Below are positions 17,192 through 25,252 of a stretch of 64,000 nt of DNA, one piece after another. The stretch is from Oscillospiraceae bacterium (GTDB lineage Bacteria; Bacillota; Clostridia; Oscillospirales; Ruminococcaceae), in the NCBI GenBank assembly GCA_018380115.1, contig JAGZUF010000013.1, positions 1-64,000 on the forward strand, read 5' to 3'. Position numbers and translations under genes: made by a program. The notes under the pieces are model-generated. The model was not told the DNA's origin, did no database searches, and saw nothing but the letters and a program-made list of their open reading frames with translations. How positions within the stretch are numbered: the first letter of the stretch is position 1; the number at the start of each line of letters is the position of its first letter.

Positions 17192-18553
17192 ATGAAAAAG
17201 ACATTCGTTTTGCTGCTGGCTTTATGCATGGCGGCTGTGCTTTTTGCCGTGCCCGCCTTCGCAGAGGGCGAAGAGAACACGCCGCCTGCAGAAGCTGGGA
17301 TAACTGACGAGTCGGGGCTGAGAGAGGCACTGAGCAGTGCACGGCCCGGCGACACAGTGACGCTGGGGGATAATATTACGCTTGAAGCTCCCGTGACGGT
17401 GCCTCAGGGGGTCACACTGGATGGCGCAAACAAAACCTTGATGGCGGCTGAATCTTTCAGCGGAAACTATGTAGTGCTGGCGAGCGGTAAACTGATCAAT
17501 ATGACGGTAGATGCCAATCAAAAGGTAAAATATGCCGTGCAGGCGTATGGAGAAGGAACAGGGGCGGAACTGGCAGGCGTTGCCATGAATAATGGCCTTT
17601 ACTCAGGCTTGCTGGTAAACAACGGCGCCAAAGTGAAAACAGATGCCTCGTGCACCTTCACCGGCAACCATTTCAGTGATATAGAGTTGGCAAACGGCAC
17701 ACCGGAGCTTACCATGGGGGCGTTGGCAGATGGTGTTACAGTGCGTTTTGATGGTGCACAGATCAGTGCGTTGAAAGGGCTGGAAGCCGTAAAACTTCTA
17801 ACGGCAGAGAACAAAGGCGGCCAGACTGTGCTGGCAACCAACAGTGAAGCTTCGCTGGCGGCAATGTGCAACAACGCCAATATAGAGATTACAAAAGTCA
17901 CCCTTGGCGGTGATGTGACATTAACAAAAACGCTGAATGTCACCCAGCCCGTTGCGCTGGACGGCGCAGGTTACACGCTGAAAGCGGCTGAGCAGCTTGG
18001 TGAAAATCATGTGGTAAATATAATGGCAGGTGGTGTGACGCTTCAAAATGTCACAGTAGATGCAAAAAATGTGGGCAAATATGCCGTGCATGTTTACAAC
18101 GTGGAAAATGTGACGCTGGAGAAGGTGACAGCCGTGAACGGCAAGTTCAACGGCGTGCTGGTGAATGGCTCCACTGTAACCATGAAGGATATGACGTTCA
18201 GGGGCAACGGCGGCGAGAACACAGACAGAGGCGGCATTGAGCTCGGCAAAGGCTCAGGCGTGGCCAGCGCCCCGAAGGTGACGCTGCAGGGAACCTTTGA
18301 ATCGGACAGGCTGGAACATGTGATATCTGTGGATGTGAAGCAGGTTTCCAAAGAAGAAGTGAAAAATGCTGTTAACAGTGCGGACAGCAACCTTGTCATC
18401 AAGGTGAACGAGGACGGCACAGTGACGGCTGAGGACAAAAATGCACAGCCGGACCCCAAGCCGGAGGAAAAGCCACAGGACAAGCCCTCTGCCCCGGCAC
18501 CTGCCGCTCCGGGCTCTGCAAAAGCCAACCCCAAAACGGGTGTAAAGGCGTAA
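17192..18553 (+). CDS. Secreted right-handed beta-helix protein with an NPKTG motif
   Basis: The 453-residue exported protein has a classical signal peptide (MKKTFVLLLALCMAAVLFA, cleavage likely after AFA near residue 25). The body is two homologous beta-helix halves. Residues about 45-190 and 220-385 share the order VTLDGANKTL / VALDGAGYTL, NMTVDANQKVKYAV / NVTVDAKNVGKYAV, and SGLLVNNGAKV / NGVLVNGSTV. A Pro/Lys/Ala-rich linker follows, and the protein ends KANPKTGVKA. NPKTG resembles a sortase motif, but the hydrophobic span and charged tail needed for sorting are absent. It is therefore probably released or held non-covalently. A GGAGG ribosome site lies upstream, and the codon usage is A/T-richer than its neighbours. 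Confidence 0.85.
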   Translation: MKKTFVLLLALCMAAVLFAVPAFAEGEENTPPAEAGITDESGLREALSSARPGDTVTLGDNITLEAPVTVPQGVTLDGANKTLMAAESFSGNYVVLASGKLINMTVDANQKVKYAVQAYGEGTGAELAGVAMNNGLYSGLLVNNGAKVKTDASCTFTGNHFSDIELANGTPELTMGALADGVTVRFDGAQISALKGLEAVKLLTAENKGGQTVLATNSEASLAAMCNNANIEITKVTLGGDVTLTKTLNVTQPVALDGAGYTLKAAEQLGENHVVNIMAGGVTLQNVTVDAKNVGKYAVHVYNVENVTLEKVTAVNGKFNGVLVNGSTVTMKDMTFRGNGGENTDRGGIELGKGSGVASAPKVTLQGTFESDRLEHVISVDVKQVSKEEVKNAVNSADSNLVIKVNEDGTVTAEDKNAQPDPKPEEKPQDKPSAPAPAAPGSAKANPKTGVKA

Positions 18554-18585
18554 GAGTGCGCCGGACAGGTGAAATTGTATACAGG

Positions 18586-18620
18586 AAAGGCCGCAGGCAT
18601 CTTCTGCGGCCTTTCTTTTT
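18586..18620 (+). terminator. Intrinsic terminator
   Basis: AAAGGCCGCAG (18586-18596) pairs with CTGCGGCCTTT (18604-18614), followed by a T-tract. It ends the beta-helix gene. Confidence 0.88.
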
Positions 18621-18691
18621 TCACAAAAATGCGGTAGTATGATAATAATAAGGCGTCCGCAGGCGCCGGAAAACACCGGGAGGACAACACC

Positions 18692-19753
18692 ATGTCTATC
18701 ACGAGCGAATATTATGGAAGAACGAAAGACGGCAGGGATGTATACCGTTATACACTGGAAAATGCACGCGGCATGCGCGTGTGTGTCATTGAGTACGGCT
18801 GCGCCGTCACCCACATTTTTGTGCCGGATAAAACAGGCGGCCTGCGCGATGTGGTGCTGGGCTATGAAAACCTGGCGGGCTACGAGGCGGGCACGGCCAG
18901 CCTGGGCGCACTGGTGGGCCGGTATGCGAACCGCATAGAAGGTGCGGCATTTGAATTGGACGGCAGGCGCTATGAGCTGGAGGCGAACGATGGGCCGAAC
19001 CACTTGCACGGCTGCTTCGGCCGCAAGGTGTTCCAGGGCCGCACCGAGACGCTGGGGGACGGCGCGCAGCGCCTTGTGCTGAAGGCGGAAAGCCCGGCGG
19101 GTGAAGACGGCTTTCCGGGCAATATGGAGGTGGGCGTGGCCTATACCCTTACGGAGGATAACGCCCTTGTGATGGATTACACTGCCGTCACGGATGAGGC
19201 CACCCTTGTGAACCTGACAAACCACAGCTATTTCAATCTGGAGGGGTATGCCAGCGGCAGCGTGCTGGAGCAGCGGCTTACCATTTCCGCCGGCCGTTTT
19301 CTGGAGGCAAATGAACAGACGTGCCCCACAGGGCGCATTCTGGGCGTAGAGGACACGCCGTTTGACTTCCGCGCAGGCAAGCTGATCGGTGCGGGCCTGA
19401 GGGAGGAGGACGACGGCGGCCAGCTTGCCATGGCCCATGGGTACGACCACTGCTTTGTGCTGGATAAACAGCCTGGCCAGCTGGCGCTGGCGGCAAAGGC
19501 GTATGCATATAAAACTGGCATCAGCATGGAGGTGTTCACCACCCAGCCCGGCATGCAGCTTTATACGGCGAATTTCCTTTCTCAGGACGGTGTGGACGGA
19601 AAAACGGGAGGCCCCCATGCAGATAAGCAGGCCTTTTGCCTGGAGACGCAGCATTACCCGTGCACGCCCTCTCACCCGGAATTCCCCGGCGTGGTGCTTC
19701 GCCCTGAGGAGGAGTATCACGAAACCACCATTTACCGTTTCGGTGTGGAATAA
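18692..19753 (+). CDS. galM: Aldose 1-epimerase (galactose mutarotase)
   Basis: This 353-residue mutarotase has the catalytic histidines in GPNHLHGCFG and NLTNHSYFNLEG and the glutamate in FCLETQHYP. LVGRYANRIEGAAF is the typical sugar-binding start. It equilibrates alpha and beta anomers of galactose or glucose in the cytoplasm. It is a second, canonical family member beside the LacX-like gene at 3447. A TATGAT hexamer at 18638-18643 may be its -10. The NERD-domain gene begins immediately after its stop, so the two are coupled. Confidence 0.93.
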   Translation: MSITSEYYGRTKDGRDVYRYTLENARGMRVCVIEYGCAVTHIFVPDKTGGLRDVVLGYENLAGYEAGTASLGALVGRYANRIEGAAFELDGRRYELEANDGPNHLHGCFGRKVFQGRTETLGDGAQRLVLKAESPAGEDGFPGNMEVGVAYTLTEDNALVMDYTAVTDEATLVNLTNHSYFNLEGYASGSVLEQRLTISAGRFLEANEQTCPTGRILGVEDTPFDFRAGKLIGAGLREEDDGGQLAMAHGYDHCFVLDKQPGQLALAAKAYAYKTGISMEVFTTQPGMQLYTANFLSQDGVDGKTGGPHADKQAFCLETQHYPCTPSHPEFPGVVLRPEEEYHETTIYRFGVE

Positions 19754-20461
19754 ATGGCCAGGCTGAAGCATTGCCGCGGCGGCACGCGCGCCGCGCTGGC
19801 GGGCTTGTGGGCCGGGCTTGCAGCAGCCAGCGTGCTGTGCTCGTGCGCGCTGGCCGGCGCGTGGCTTTCCGGGACATGGCGCATATGGCTGCTGTGCGCG
19901 GCCGCTGTGTGTGCGGCTGCATGCCCGTGCCTCGGCGCTGCCATCCGCCGCCTTGCAAGCGGGCGCGAGGGGGAAAAGCGGGCCGAGGCCGTCCTGAAAG
20001 GCCTGCCGCAGGGGTATGTGGTGCTGTGTAATGTGCCCATGCAGGCACATGGCCGCAGAACAGAGCTGGACGCCGCTGTGGTGGGGCCCGGCGGCGTCTG
20101 TGTGGTGGAAGTGAAGCATTATGCGGGGGACATTTTCGGCACAGAGCAGGCGGCGGCCTGGCGCCAGACGCGGCCGGGCCGGGGAGGCCAGCAGATAGAA
20201 AAAAACGTGACGAACCCCATAGCGCAGAACCGGCGGCAGGTGGCCATTGTGCGCGCTGCACTGCAAAATGCCGGGGAGACATGCCCTGTTTGGGGCGCTG
20301 TCTATTTTTCAAACCCGCATGCCCGTGTGCATGTGCGCGCACCGGAGCTTGTGCAGGGCGCGGCGGCACTTTGCCGCGCCGCATGCGGCTCTGCGCGCCT
20401 TTCGCGCGGCCAGCAGCGCTCGGTTGTGCAGGCTTTGCTGGCTGCGGGCAGGGCACACTGA
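19754..20461 (+). CDS. NERD-domain (nuclease-related) membrane protein
   Basis: This 235-residue protein has two hydrophobic segments (about residues 12-34 and 42-62) and then a NERD domain. GREGEKRAEAVL, RRTELDAAVVGPGGVCVVEVKHYAG (the core Asp, Glu and Lys of the nuclease-like fold), AAAWRQ, and NPIAQNRRQV are visible. The family is predicted to act on nucleic acid, but its biological role is not established. The ATG abuts the galM stop and has no ribosome site of its own, so translation probably depends on galM. The functional link to galM may be accidental. Confidence 0.82.
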   Translation: MARLKHCRGGTRAALAGLWAGLAAASVLCSCALAGAWLSGTWRIWLLCAAAVCAAACPCLGAAIRRLASGREGEKRAEAVLKGLPQGYVVLCNVPMQAHGRRTELDAAVVGPGGVCVVEVKHYAGDIFGTEQAAAWRQTRPGRGGQQIEKNVTNPIAQNRRQVAIVRAALQNAGETCPVWGAVYFSNPHARVHVRAPELVQGAAALCRAACGSARLSRGQQRSVVQALLAAGRAH

Positions 20462-20474
20462 GATCACACAAATG

Positions 20475-20517
20475 CAAACGCCGCAGAAATTTCATTTCTG
20501 CGGCGTTTGTTTTTTGT
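20475..20517 (+). terminator. Intrinsic terminator after the NERD gene
   Basis: A 16-bp perfect stem runs from CAAACGCCGCAGAAAT (20475-20490) to its complement (20494-20509), followed by TTTTTTG. Confidence 0.92.
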
Positions 20518-20526
20518 AAAGGGGCC

Positions 20527-20554
20527 TTGTTCAAACCGGTCAAAACTCTATAAT
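20527..20554 (+). promoter_or_regulatory. Promoter of the TetR-ABC operon
   Basis: TTGTTC (20527-20532), a 16-nt spacer and a perfect TATAAT (20549-20554) precede the regulator. The spacer contains the palindrome ACCGGT flanked by A-rich arms, a possible TetR site. Confidence 0.65.
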
Positions 20555-20578
20555 GGAAAGCAGAAAGGAGGCGGGCGG

Positions 20579-21199
20579 ATGGAAAAGGCGTTCGGGCGGC
20601 TGCCAAAAGAAAGGCAGCGGCATATTCTGAATGCCGCGCTGGAGGTGTTTGCGCACAGCGATTATAAGCGCGCGTCTACCGAGGCTATCGCTATGAAGGC
20701 CGGCATCTCGAAAGGGCTGCTGTTTTACTATTTCAAAAACAAGCAGGCGCTGTATGAGGCGTGTTACAGCTATGTGGAGGCGCTGATGATGCACGAGCTG
20801 AGGGCCGTGCAGTTTGAGGGCGTTACAGATTTTTTTGAACTGATGGAGCTGGGCGCAAGGGTAAAGCTGGCGCTGGTGGCCCGTGCCCCTTACCTGATGG
20901 AATATTCCATGCGCGTGTATTACGCCGGGGAAACAGAGGCGCAGCGGGCCGCCCGGAAACGGCTGGACAGTGATTTGCTGGGCGGGTTTGACAAATACTT
21001 CGGGCATGTGGACCTTTCTAAATTTAAGCCGGAGGCAGACCCGCAGCAGGTGCTGCACATGATGACGTGGATGGCCGAGGGGTATCTGAATGAGAAGCTG
21101 CGCCAAGGTGTGCCGCTTTGCCTGGAGGACATGCTGGCAGAATACCGCAGCTGGGCGCAGTGGTTCCGCCGCATGAGCTACCGGCAGGAATATGTGTGA
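20579..21199 (+). CDS. TetR/AcrR-family transcriptional regulator
   Basis: The 206-residue regulator has an N-terminal TetR helix-turn-helix at about residues 10-56. It reads RQRHILNAALEVFA, STEAIAMKAGISKGLLFYYFKNKQALYE. The C-terminal alpha-helical ligand domain is unassigned. It probably represses the ABC export operon that begins 41 nt downstream; this is inference from order. The ATG at 20579 has GAAAGGAGG upstream, and the first residues MEKAFGRLPKE lead straight into helix 1. Confidence 0.9.
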   Translation: MEKAFGRLPKERQRHILNAALEVFAHSDYKRASTEAIAMKAGISKGLLFYYFKNKQALYEACYSYVEALMMHELRAVQFEGVTDFFELMELGARVKLALVARAPYLMEYSMRVYYAGETEAQRAARKRLDSDLLGGFDKYFGHVDLSKFKPEADPQQVLHMMTWMAEGYLNEKLRQGVPLCLEDMLAEYRSWAQWFRRMSYRQEYV

Positions 21200-21240
21200 A
21201 CACAGCGGGCGCTTGCCCGCCGGAGGAAGGAGGCGGTTTC

Positions 21241-22125
21241 ATGGCTGCGATTGCGGAATGGAACCATGTGACAAAAAACTATAAGGGAAGAGGCGTGTTC
21301 GACCTCTGCCTGAAAATGGAAGATGGGGAAACTCTGGGTTTTCTGGGGCCGAACGGCGCAGGAAAAACAACTACTATCCGCCAGATGATGGGCTTTATCC
21401 GGCCGGACAGCGGCACTGTGCGGCTGTTCGGGCAGGATCCCTTTGCCTGTGCAGCACTACAGGCGCGTGTGGGATACCTGCCGGGCGAGACATCCTTCCC
21501 CTCTGATATGACAGGTGGGCAGTTTATACGCTTTCTGGCACAGTACCGCGGCCTGCGCAGCCTTGCGCGTGCCAAACAGCTGGCGGAATATTTCGAGCTG
21601 GATACAGGCGCAAAGCTGAAAAAGATGTCTAAGGGCACAAAGCAGAAGGTGGCTATTGTGTGTGCCTTTATGCATGACCCGCAGCTGTATGTGCTGGATG
21701 AGCCCACCAGCGGACTGGACCCGCTGATGCAGAGCCGCTTTGTAGAGCTGCTGCAGGAAGAACAGAAAAAGGGCAAGACCATTCTGCTTTCTTCACATAT
21801 GTTCGAGGAAGTGGAAAAGACATGTACACGCACAGCCATTATCCGCGCCGGGCATATCGCAGCTGTAAAGGATATGCAGGCGCTTTCTCACTCAAAGCGC
21901 AAATATTTTACAGTAAGGTTTGAAACGCCGGCCATGGCCGCACAGTTTGCAGCAGAATTTGCGGGCGCAGGGGCACAGGGCGCATATGTGACCTTGCCTG
22001 TGGCTGCCTCGCAGGCGGATGCCGTGATAAAGCGCCTTGCGGCATACAAGGTGGAGGATCTTTCTGTGCGTGCACAGACGCTGGAAGAACTGTTTATGCA
22101 TTTTTACGGGGGTGAGGAAAAGTGA
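21241..22125 (+). CDS. ABC transporter ATP-binding protein
   Basis: The 294-residue nucleotide-binding subunit has Walker A GPNGAGKTT (about 38-46), signature KMSKGTKQKVAI, and Walker B YVLDEPTSGLDP. A C-terminal extension of about 75 residues is typical of drug or lantibiotic exporters (CcmA-like). It pairs with the permease that overlaps its end by the 4-nt GTGA, so they are translationally coupled. AAGGAGG lies before the ATG at 21241. The export substrate is unknown. The upstream TetR gene is the likely controller. Confidence 0.93.
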   Translation: MAAIAEWNHVTKNYKGRGVFDLCLKMEDGETLGFLGPNGAGKTTTIRQMMGFIRPDSGTVRLFGQDPFACAALQARVGYLPGETSFPSDMTGGQFIRFLAQYRGLRSLARAKQLAEYFELDTGAKLKKMSKGTKQKVAIVCAFMHDPQLYVLDEPTSGLDPLMQSRFVELLQEEQKKGKTILLSSHMFEEVEKTCTRTAIIRAGHIAAVKDMQALSHSKRKYFTVRFETPAMAAQFAAEFAGAGAQGAYVTLPVAASQADAVIKRLAAYKVEDLSVRAQTLEELFMHFYGGEEK

Positions 22126-22919
22126 ATCTGGCTCTATTTCGCCACAGCCTTCGCGGCCATGTGAAGCTGGGCATTGTCTTTCTGGCTGTAATGAGCCTGT
22201 ACGGCGGTATGATTACGGCAATGTTCGACCCCAAGCTGGGGGAAAGCCTTGAGATGATGGCTGAAAGCATGCCGCAGCTGTTTGCGGCCTTCGGCATGCT
22301 GGATGCGGGCAAGACGCTTACACAGTTTCTTTCGAATTATCTGTACGGTTTTTTGTATATTGTGTTTCCCATGGTTCTTATAGTGATTGCCGCCACGCGC
22401 CTGGTGGCCCGCTGGGTAGATACGGGGGCTGCCGCCTACCTGCTGGCCGCCCCAGCCGGCAGAGCAAAAATAGCCGCCACACAGGCGCTGGCACTGGCCG
22501 CGGTACCCGTGGTGTGTGTGATGTATGCCTTTGCCTTCTGTGCGCTGACGGCGCAGGTGATGTTTCCCGGCCAATTGGACGTGGCTGCCTTTCTGCGCCT
22601 GAACGCAGGGCTTTTATGCCTTCAAATGGCCTTTGCGGGCGTGTGCTTTCTGGCCAGCTGCGCCTTCCGTGATGCGCGCACCGCCGCCGGTGTGGGCGCC
22701 GGGGCATGTACAGTATGCATTCTGGTGCAGATGCTGGCAGATGTGGGCGATGAGTTCAGCTGGCTGCAAAACTGCACGCCGCTGGCCCTGTTCGACCAGC
22801 AGGCCCTGCTGGCGGGGGAGGCTGGCGCAGCGGCAGGCTGTGCTGTGCTGATGGCGGCGGGCCTTGCGCTGTTTGTGCTTGGCGGCGCCGTGTTTTGCAA
22901 AAAGGATATCTGTGTATAA
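22122..22919 (+). CDS. ABC-2 type transporter permease
   Basis: The 265-residue protein has about six transmembrane helices (around residues 18-38, 62-90, 110-135, 145-170, 180-200, 238-258) and no other domain. It starts with GTG at 22122 inside the stop of the ATPase gene. It forms the membrane half of the exporter encoded with the preceding subunit. A strong hairpin terminator follows the stop. Confidence 0.88.
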   Translation: MNLALFRHSLRGHVKLGIVFLAVMSLYGGMITAMFDPKLGESLEMMAESMPQLFAAFGMLDAGKTLTQFLSNYLYGFLYIVFPMVLIVIAATRLVARWVDTGAAAYLLAAPAGRAKIAATQALALAAVPVVCVMYAFAFCALTAQVMFPGQLDVAAFLRLNAGLLCLQMAFAGVCFLASCAFRDARTAAGVGAGACTVCILVQMLADVGDEFSWLQNCTPLALFDQQALLAGEAGAAAGCAVLMAAGLALFVLGGAVFCKKDICV

Positions 22920-22953
22920 ACGGGGCCCTGCGGGCCCGTATTTTCAGCAGGTG

Positions 22954-23000
22954 AAAAAGCCCTCCGGGGTGGCCAGACGGCCGCCCCGGAGGGCTTTTTC
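22954..23000 (+). terminator. Intrinsic terminator of the TetR-ABC operon
   Basis: AAAAAGCCCTCCGGGG (22954-22969) pairs with its complement (22984-22999) around a GC-rich loop, ending in TTTTT. Confidence 0.92.
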
Positions 23001-23092
23001 GTGTGCATATCTGCGGCGCGCTGGGCCTGTGCATCATAAAATAAGAAAGTTTCACAAAAGGAAGGCTTGAAATTAAATTTGCCATATGATAG

Positions 23093-23129
23093 TATAATAA
23101 ATAATGATATCTAGTATTAAATACTAGAT
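23093..23129 (+). promoter_or_regulatory. -10 box followed by a perfect 10-1-10 palindrome (operator candidate)
   Basis: TATAAT (23093-23098) is followed by the arms ATCTAGTATT (23109-23118) and AATACTAGAT (23120-23129) around one A. The palindrome covers roughly +4 to +25 of the transcript, a classic repressor position. A TTGAAA at 23067-23072 is 20 nt from the -10, longer than usual. The form resembles MarR-type sites; the regulator is not in the window as far as I can tell. Confidence 0.65.
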
Positions 23130-23165
23130 TGTAATGAGCGGAAATGCTTTTCCGTAAAGGGTACG

Positions 23166-23834
23166 GTGGATATGCTGCAAAAAATAAAAGACCCGGCCAG
23201 TGCATTGACGCATTTTGCAGGCTGTGCCATGGCGGCTCTGGCGGCGGTGCCGCTGCTTGTGAAGGCCGCACGGGAACCGGACCGCCTGTATTTCATTGCC
23301 ATGGCAGTGTTTGCGCTGAGCATGGTGCTGCTGTACGCTGCCAGCACAACGTACCATACGGTGGATTCCACAGATAAAGTGAACCGCCGCCTTCGCAAGC
23401 TGGACCATATGATGATATTTGTGCTTATTGCAGGCAGCTATACACCCATCTGCCTCATTACACTGCGCGGGCCGCAGGGTGCTGCGCTGTGTGCAGCCGT
23501 GTGGGTAGTGGCGCTGGCGGGCATTGCGATTAAGGCGCTGTGGATTACATGCCCGAAATGGTTTTCCTCTGTGCTGTATATCGCCATGGGCTGGCTGTGC
23601 GTATTTGCCGTGGTGCCCATTGTGCGGGCGCTTTCGCCAGCAGGGTTTGGCTGGCTTCTGGCAGGTGGCATCATCTATACGGCAGGCGGCGTTATCTATG
23701 CGCTAAAACTGCCGCTGTTCAATGCGCGCCATAAGGCCTTTGGCACACATGAAATTTTTCACCTGTTCGTGATGGCGGGCAGCGCCTGCCACTTTGTACT
23801 GATGTACTTCTTTGTAATGCCTGTGGCGGCATAG
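23166..23834 (+). CDS. Hemolysin III / PAQR family membrane protein
   Basis: This 222-residue protein has seven predicted membrane helices. The conserved histidines and acidic residues of the family are visible: LTHFAG, STTYHTVDS, LDHMMIFVLIAGSYTP, and the C-terminal GTHEIFHLFVMAGSACHF. Family members are putative metal-dependent hydrolases. The YqfA/hemolysin III name is historical and does not imply toxicity. The start is a GTG at 23166 or the ATG at 23172; AAAGGG lies close upstream. It is monocistronic behind an A/T-rich promoter with a striking palindrome. Confidence 0.9.
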   Translation: MDMLQKIKDPASALTHFAGCAMAALAAVPLLVKAAREPDRLYFIAMAVFALSMVLLYAASTTYHTVDSTDKVNRRLRKLDHMMIFVLIAGSYTPICLITLRGPQGAALCAAVWVVALAGIAIKALWITCPKWFSSVLYIAMGWLCVFAVVPIVRALSPAGFGWLLAGGIIYTAGGVIYALKLPLFNARHKAFGTHEIFHLFVMAGSACHFVLMYFFVMPVAA

Positions 23835-24438
23835 GGCCGGGCTTGGAATTTGGGCGGCAGAATCGTGCTCGCAGGCTGTGCCCGCTGTTTGCGCAGGTCC
23901 CTCAGGTTTTTACTGTCTGTGCCTGTCAGCCCGCTGTTATCCTTCTTCTGCATGTGGTACCCCGTCTGTGCCAAAACAGCGGCGGAGTGCTTTTCTTGAG
24001 GCGTGCCAGTACAATCCGGCCTGGGTTTGGGTTCTATACACGGAGCATTGCCTGTGAAATCCACTATTGGCTTTGTTTCGAATGCAGGCGCCTTGCCCGT
24101 AAAACCAGGCAAGGCGCAGCGGCAACGGGCCGCCGGATATGCCTTCCATGCAGGAGCATTGCCGCCCATATCCAACTGCGCGGTTATCGAATTTGCACCT
24201 GTATCTTGAGCTGGGGAAGCCGCCGCCTGTTCCGGTGGAGGCATCCTGTAAAAAGTTTTCGCTTTCAGCATGGAGCGAAGCGGACAAAGCAAAATTCGAT
24301 GCGTGTTGGGCTTTTGCCGGCAATAGCCTTACAGGGCCGAATCAAACCGTCGCCTTTGCCGAATGAAAGCGGGGCCGCCTGGTGCCGGGCAGCCCCGGTT
24401 CTTGCGCCTTTCCGGCCCATGGCGCGCCGTGGGCGCGC
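23835..24438. other. Intergenic stretch with imperfect short repeats
   Basis: I see no confident gene. Three imperfect copies of a GCAGGAGCATTGCC-like unit start at about 24040, 24085 and 24151, at intervals that are multiples of three. The minus-strand reading gives repeated TGxAPxxExKP-like peptides (such as FTGKAPAFETKP and FTGNAPCIEPKP). This could be a decayed or very small repeat-protein gene, or a family of intergenic repeats. There is no ribosome site to support translation. Confidence 0.4.
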
Positions 24439-24891
24439 TTAATACTTGTTTGAAAGCGCAAAGTAAAGCACTTTGTTTATCAGAAGGGGCACGCAAGCCG
24501 CACCCATCAGCGCAAGGCCTGCTGCACGGGAAAAATACAGGGCCGCAACGCCTGCGGGCAAAAGCAGCGCCAAAGTGCCCCACACGGCCCCGCGGGCCGA
24601 TTTCTGCCATAAGAACTGCACACGCTCATCGTACTCGCGGCGGCAGGCTTCCTCCAGCCTGCGCTGCGCGTCCGGCGTGCCGCGCAGCATGGCCCGCCAG
24701 CGCACCACGCATATCATCACGACGATATCAATACCGGAGAGAAGGCCGGTGAGAAAGCCGCGATACCAGCCGTGCTGTGCGGTGAACGCGCCAAGGGCGA
24801 GCAGCACCAGCACAAGGCAGGCGTAAGCGGTGCCCAGCTGGATGCGCCGGGACAAAGTATGGCGAAACTGCGTCAATTTTTCCTGTTCCAT
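24439..24891 (-). CDS. Four-helix membrane protein paired with an XRE regulator
   Basis: The 150-residue protein has two helical hairpins: hydrophobic stretches at about 20-38 and 45-63, then 102-118 and 122-142. A charged cytoplasmic loop between them contains LRGTPDAQRRLEEACRREYDERVQFLWQK. No catalytic motif is seen. It begins 3 nt after the stop of the small XRE gene, so the pair is one operon. Such XRE/DUF membrane pairs are common in Firmicutes; their role is not known. Confidence 0.78.
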   Translation of the reverse strand: MEQEKLTQFRHTLSRRIQLGTAYACLVLVLLALGAFTAQHGWYRGFLTGLLSGIDIVVMICVVRWRAMLRGTPDAQRRLEEACRREYDERVQFLWQKSARGAVWGTLALLLPAGVAALYFSRAAGLALMGAACVPLLINKVLYFALSNKY

Positions 24892-24894
24892 GTA

Positions 24895-25092
24895 TCATTC
24901 CTCCTCAAACAGAAACACTTCCTCAATAGAGAGGCCGAAGTAAACGGCGATTTTGTGCGCAAGAGGAAGGCTGGCTGTGTATTTGCCCACCTCAATGGAG
25001 GTGATGGTCTGCCGTGTGACGCCCACGGCCCGCGCCAGTTCCTCCTGGCTCACCCTGCGGGCCTTGCGCAGGGCGGGGATATTCGTCTTCAT
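24895..25092 (-). CDS. Small XRE-family regulator
   Basis: This 65-residue protein is essentially one helix-turn-helix: LRKARRVSQEELARAVGVTRQTITSIEVGKY, then a helix ending YFGLSIEEVFLFEEE. It resembles the YozG-type minimal repressors. The ATG at 25092 was chosen over one 6 nt upstream because AAGGAG lies 9 nt before it and the protein then starts MKTNIPALRK. Four copies of its probable recognition half-site surround its own promoter, so negative autoregulation is likely. It is cotranscribed with the membrane protein. Confidence 0.92.
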   Translation of the reverse strand: MKTNIPALRKARRVSQEELARAVGVTRQTITSIEVGKYTASLPLAHKIAVYFGLSIEEVFLFEEE

Positions 25093-25105
25093 ACACATGC
25101 ACTCC

Positions 25106-25171
25106 TTGCAAAGCTTGCTTTGCAATTTTAGTATAGTGCGCTTTGCAATAGATGTCAAGCCAGCTTTGCAA
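25106..25171. repeat. Four TTGCAAAGC half-sites around the XRE promoter
   Basis: TTGCAAAGC at 25106-25114 and its complement at 25117-25125 form a perfect 9-2-9 palindrome beside the ribosome site. Further GCTTTGCAA copies lie at 25140-25148 (between -10 and -35) and 25163-25171 (upstream of -35). The arrangement fits cooperative repressor binding by the adjacent XRE protein. Confidence 0.8.
25130..25158 (-). promoter_or_regulatory. Consensus promoter of the XRE-membrane operon
   Basis: On the minus strand TTGACA (25158-25153), a 17-nt spacer and TATACT (25135-25130) give a near-perfect promoter. It is embedded in TTGCAAAGC repeats. Confidence 0.85.
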
Positions 25172-25218
25172 AAAAGAAAAGCCGCCCTCCCCACCCGGCC
25201 TGGGTGGAGGAAAGCGGC
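25170..25218 (-). terminator. Intrinsic terminator of the pgk-tpiA-gpmI operon
   Basis: GCCGC...CCTCCACCC pairs with GGGTGG.GGAGG..GCGGC over 25181-25218. The minus-strand tail TTTTCTTTTTT follows. It sits just upstream of the XRE promoter. Confidence 0.75.
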
Positions 25219-25252
25219 CCTTTTGCCTTTATTCAGTTAGAGGCTGCAAACG

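Noticed and set aside
18254..20266. A minus-strand reading frame of 670 codons
   Set aside because: It lies opposite galM, the NERD gene and the end of the beta-helix gene, which have clear motifs. Its composition is atypical.
23109..23129. Terminator interpretation of the hemolysin III palindrome
   Set aside because: It is AT-rich with no T-run and lies right after a -10 box, so an operator fits better.
23759..24292. A minus-strand frame of 177 codons with repeated TGxAPxxExKP peptides
   Set aside because: It overlaps the end of the hemolysin III gene and has no ribosome site. It is kept only as a repeat observation.
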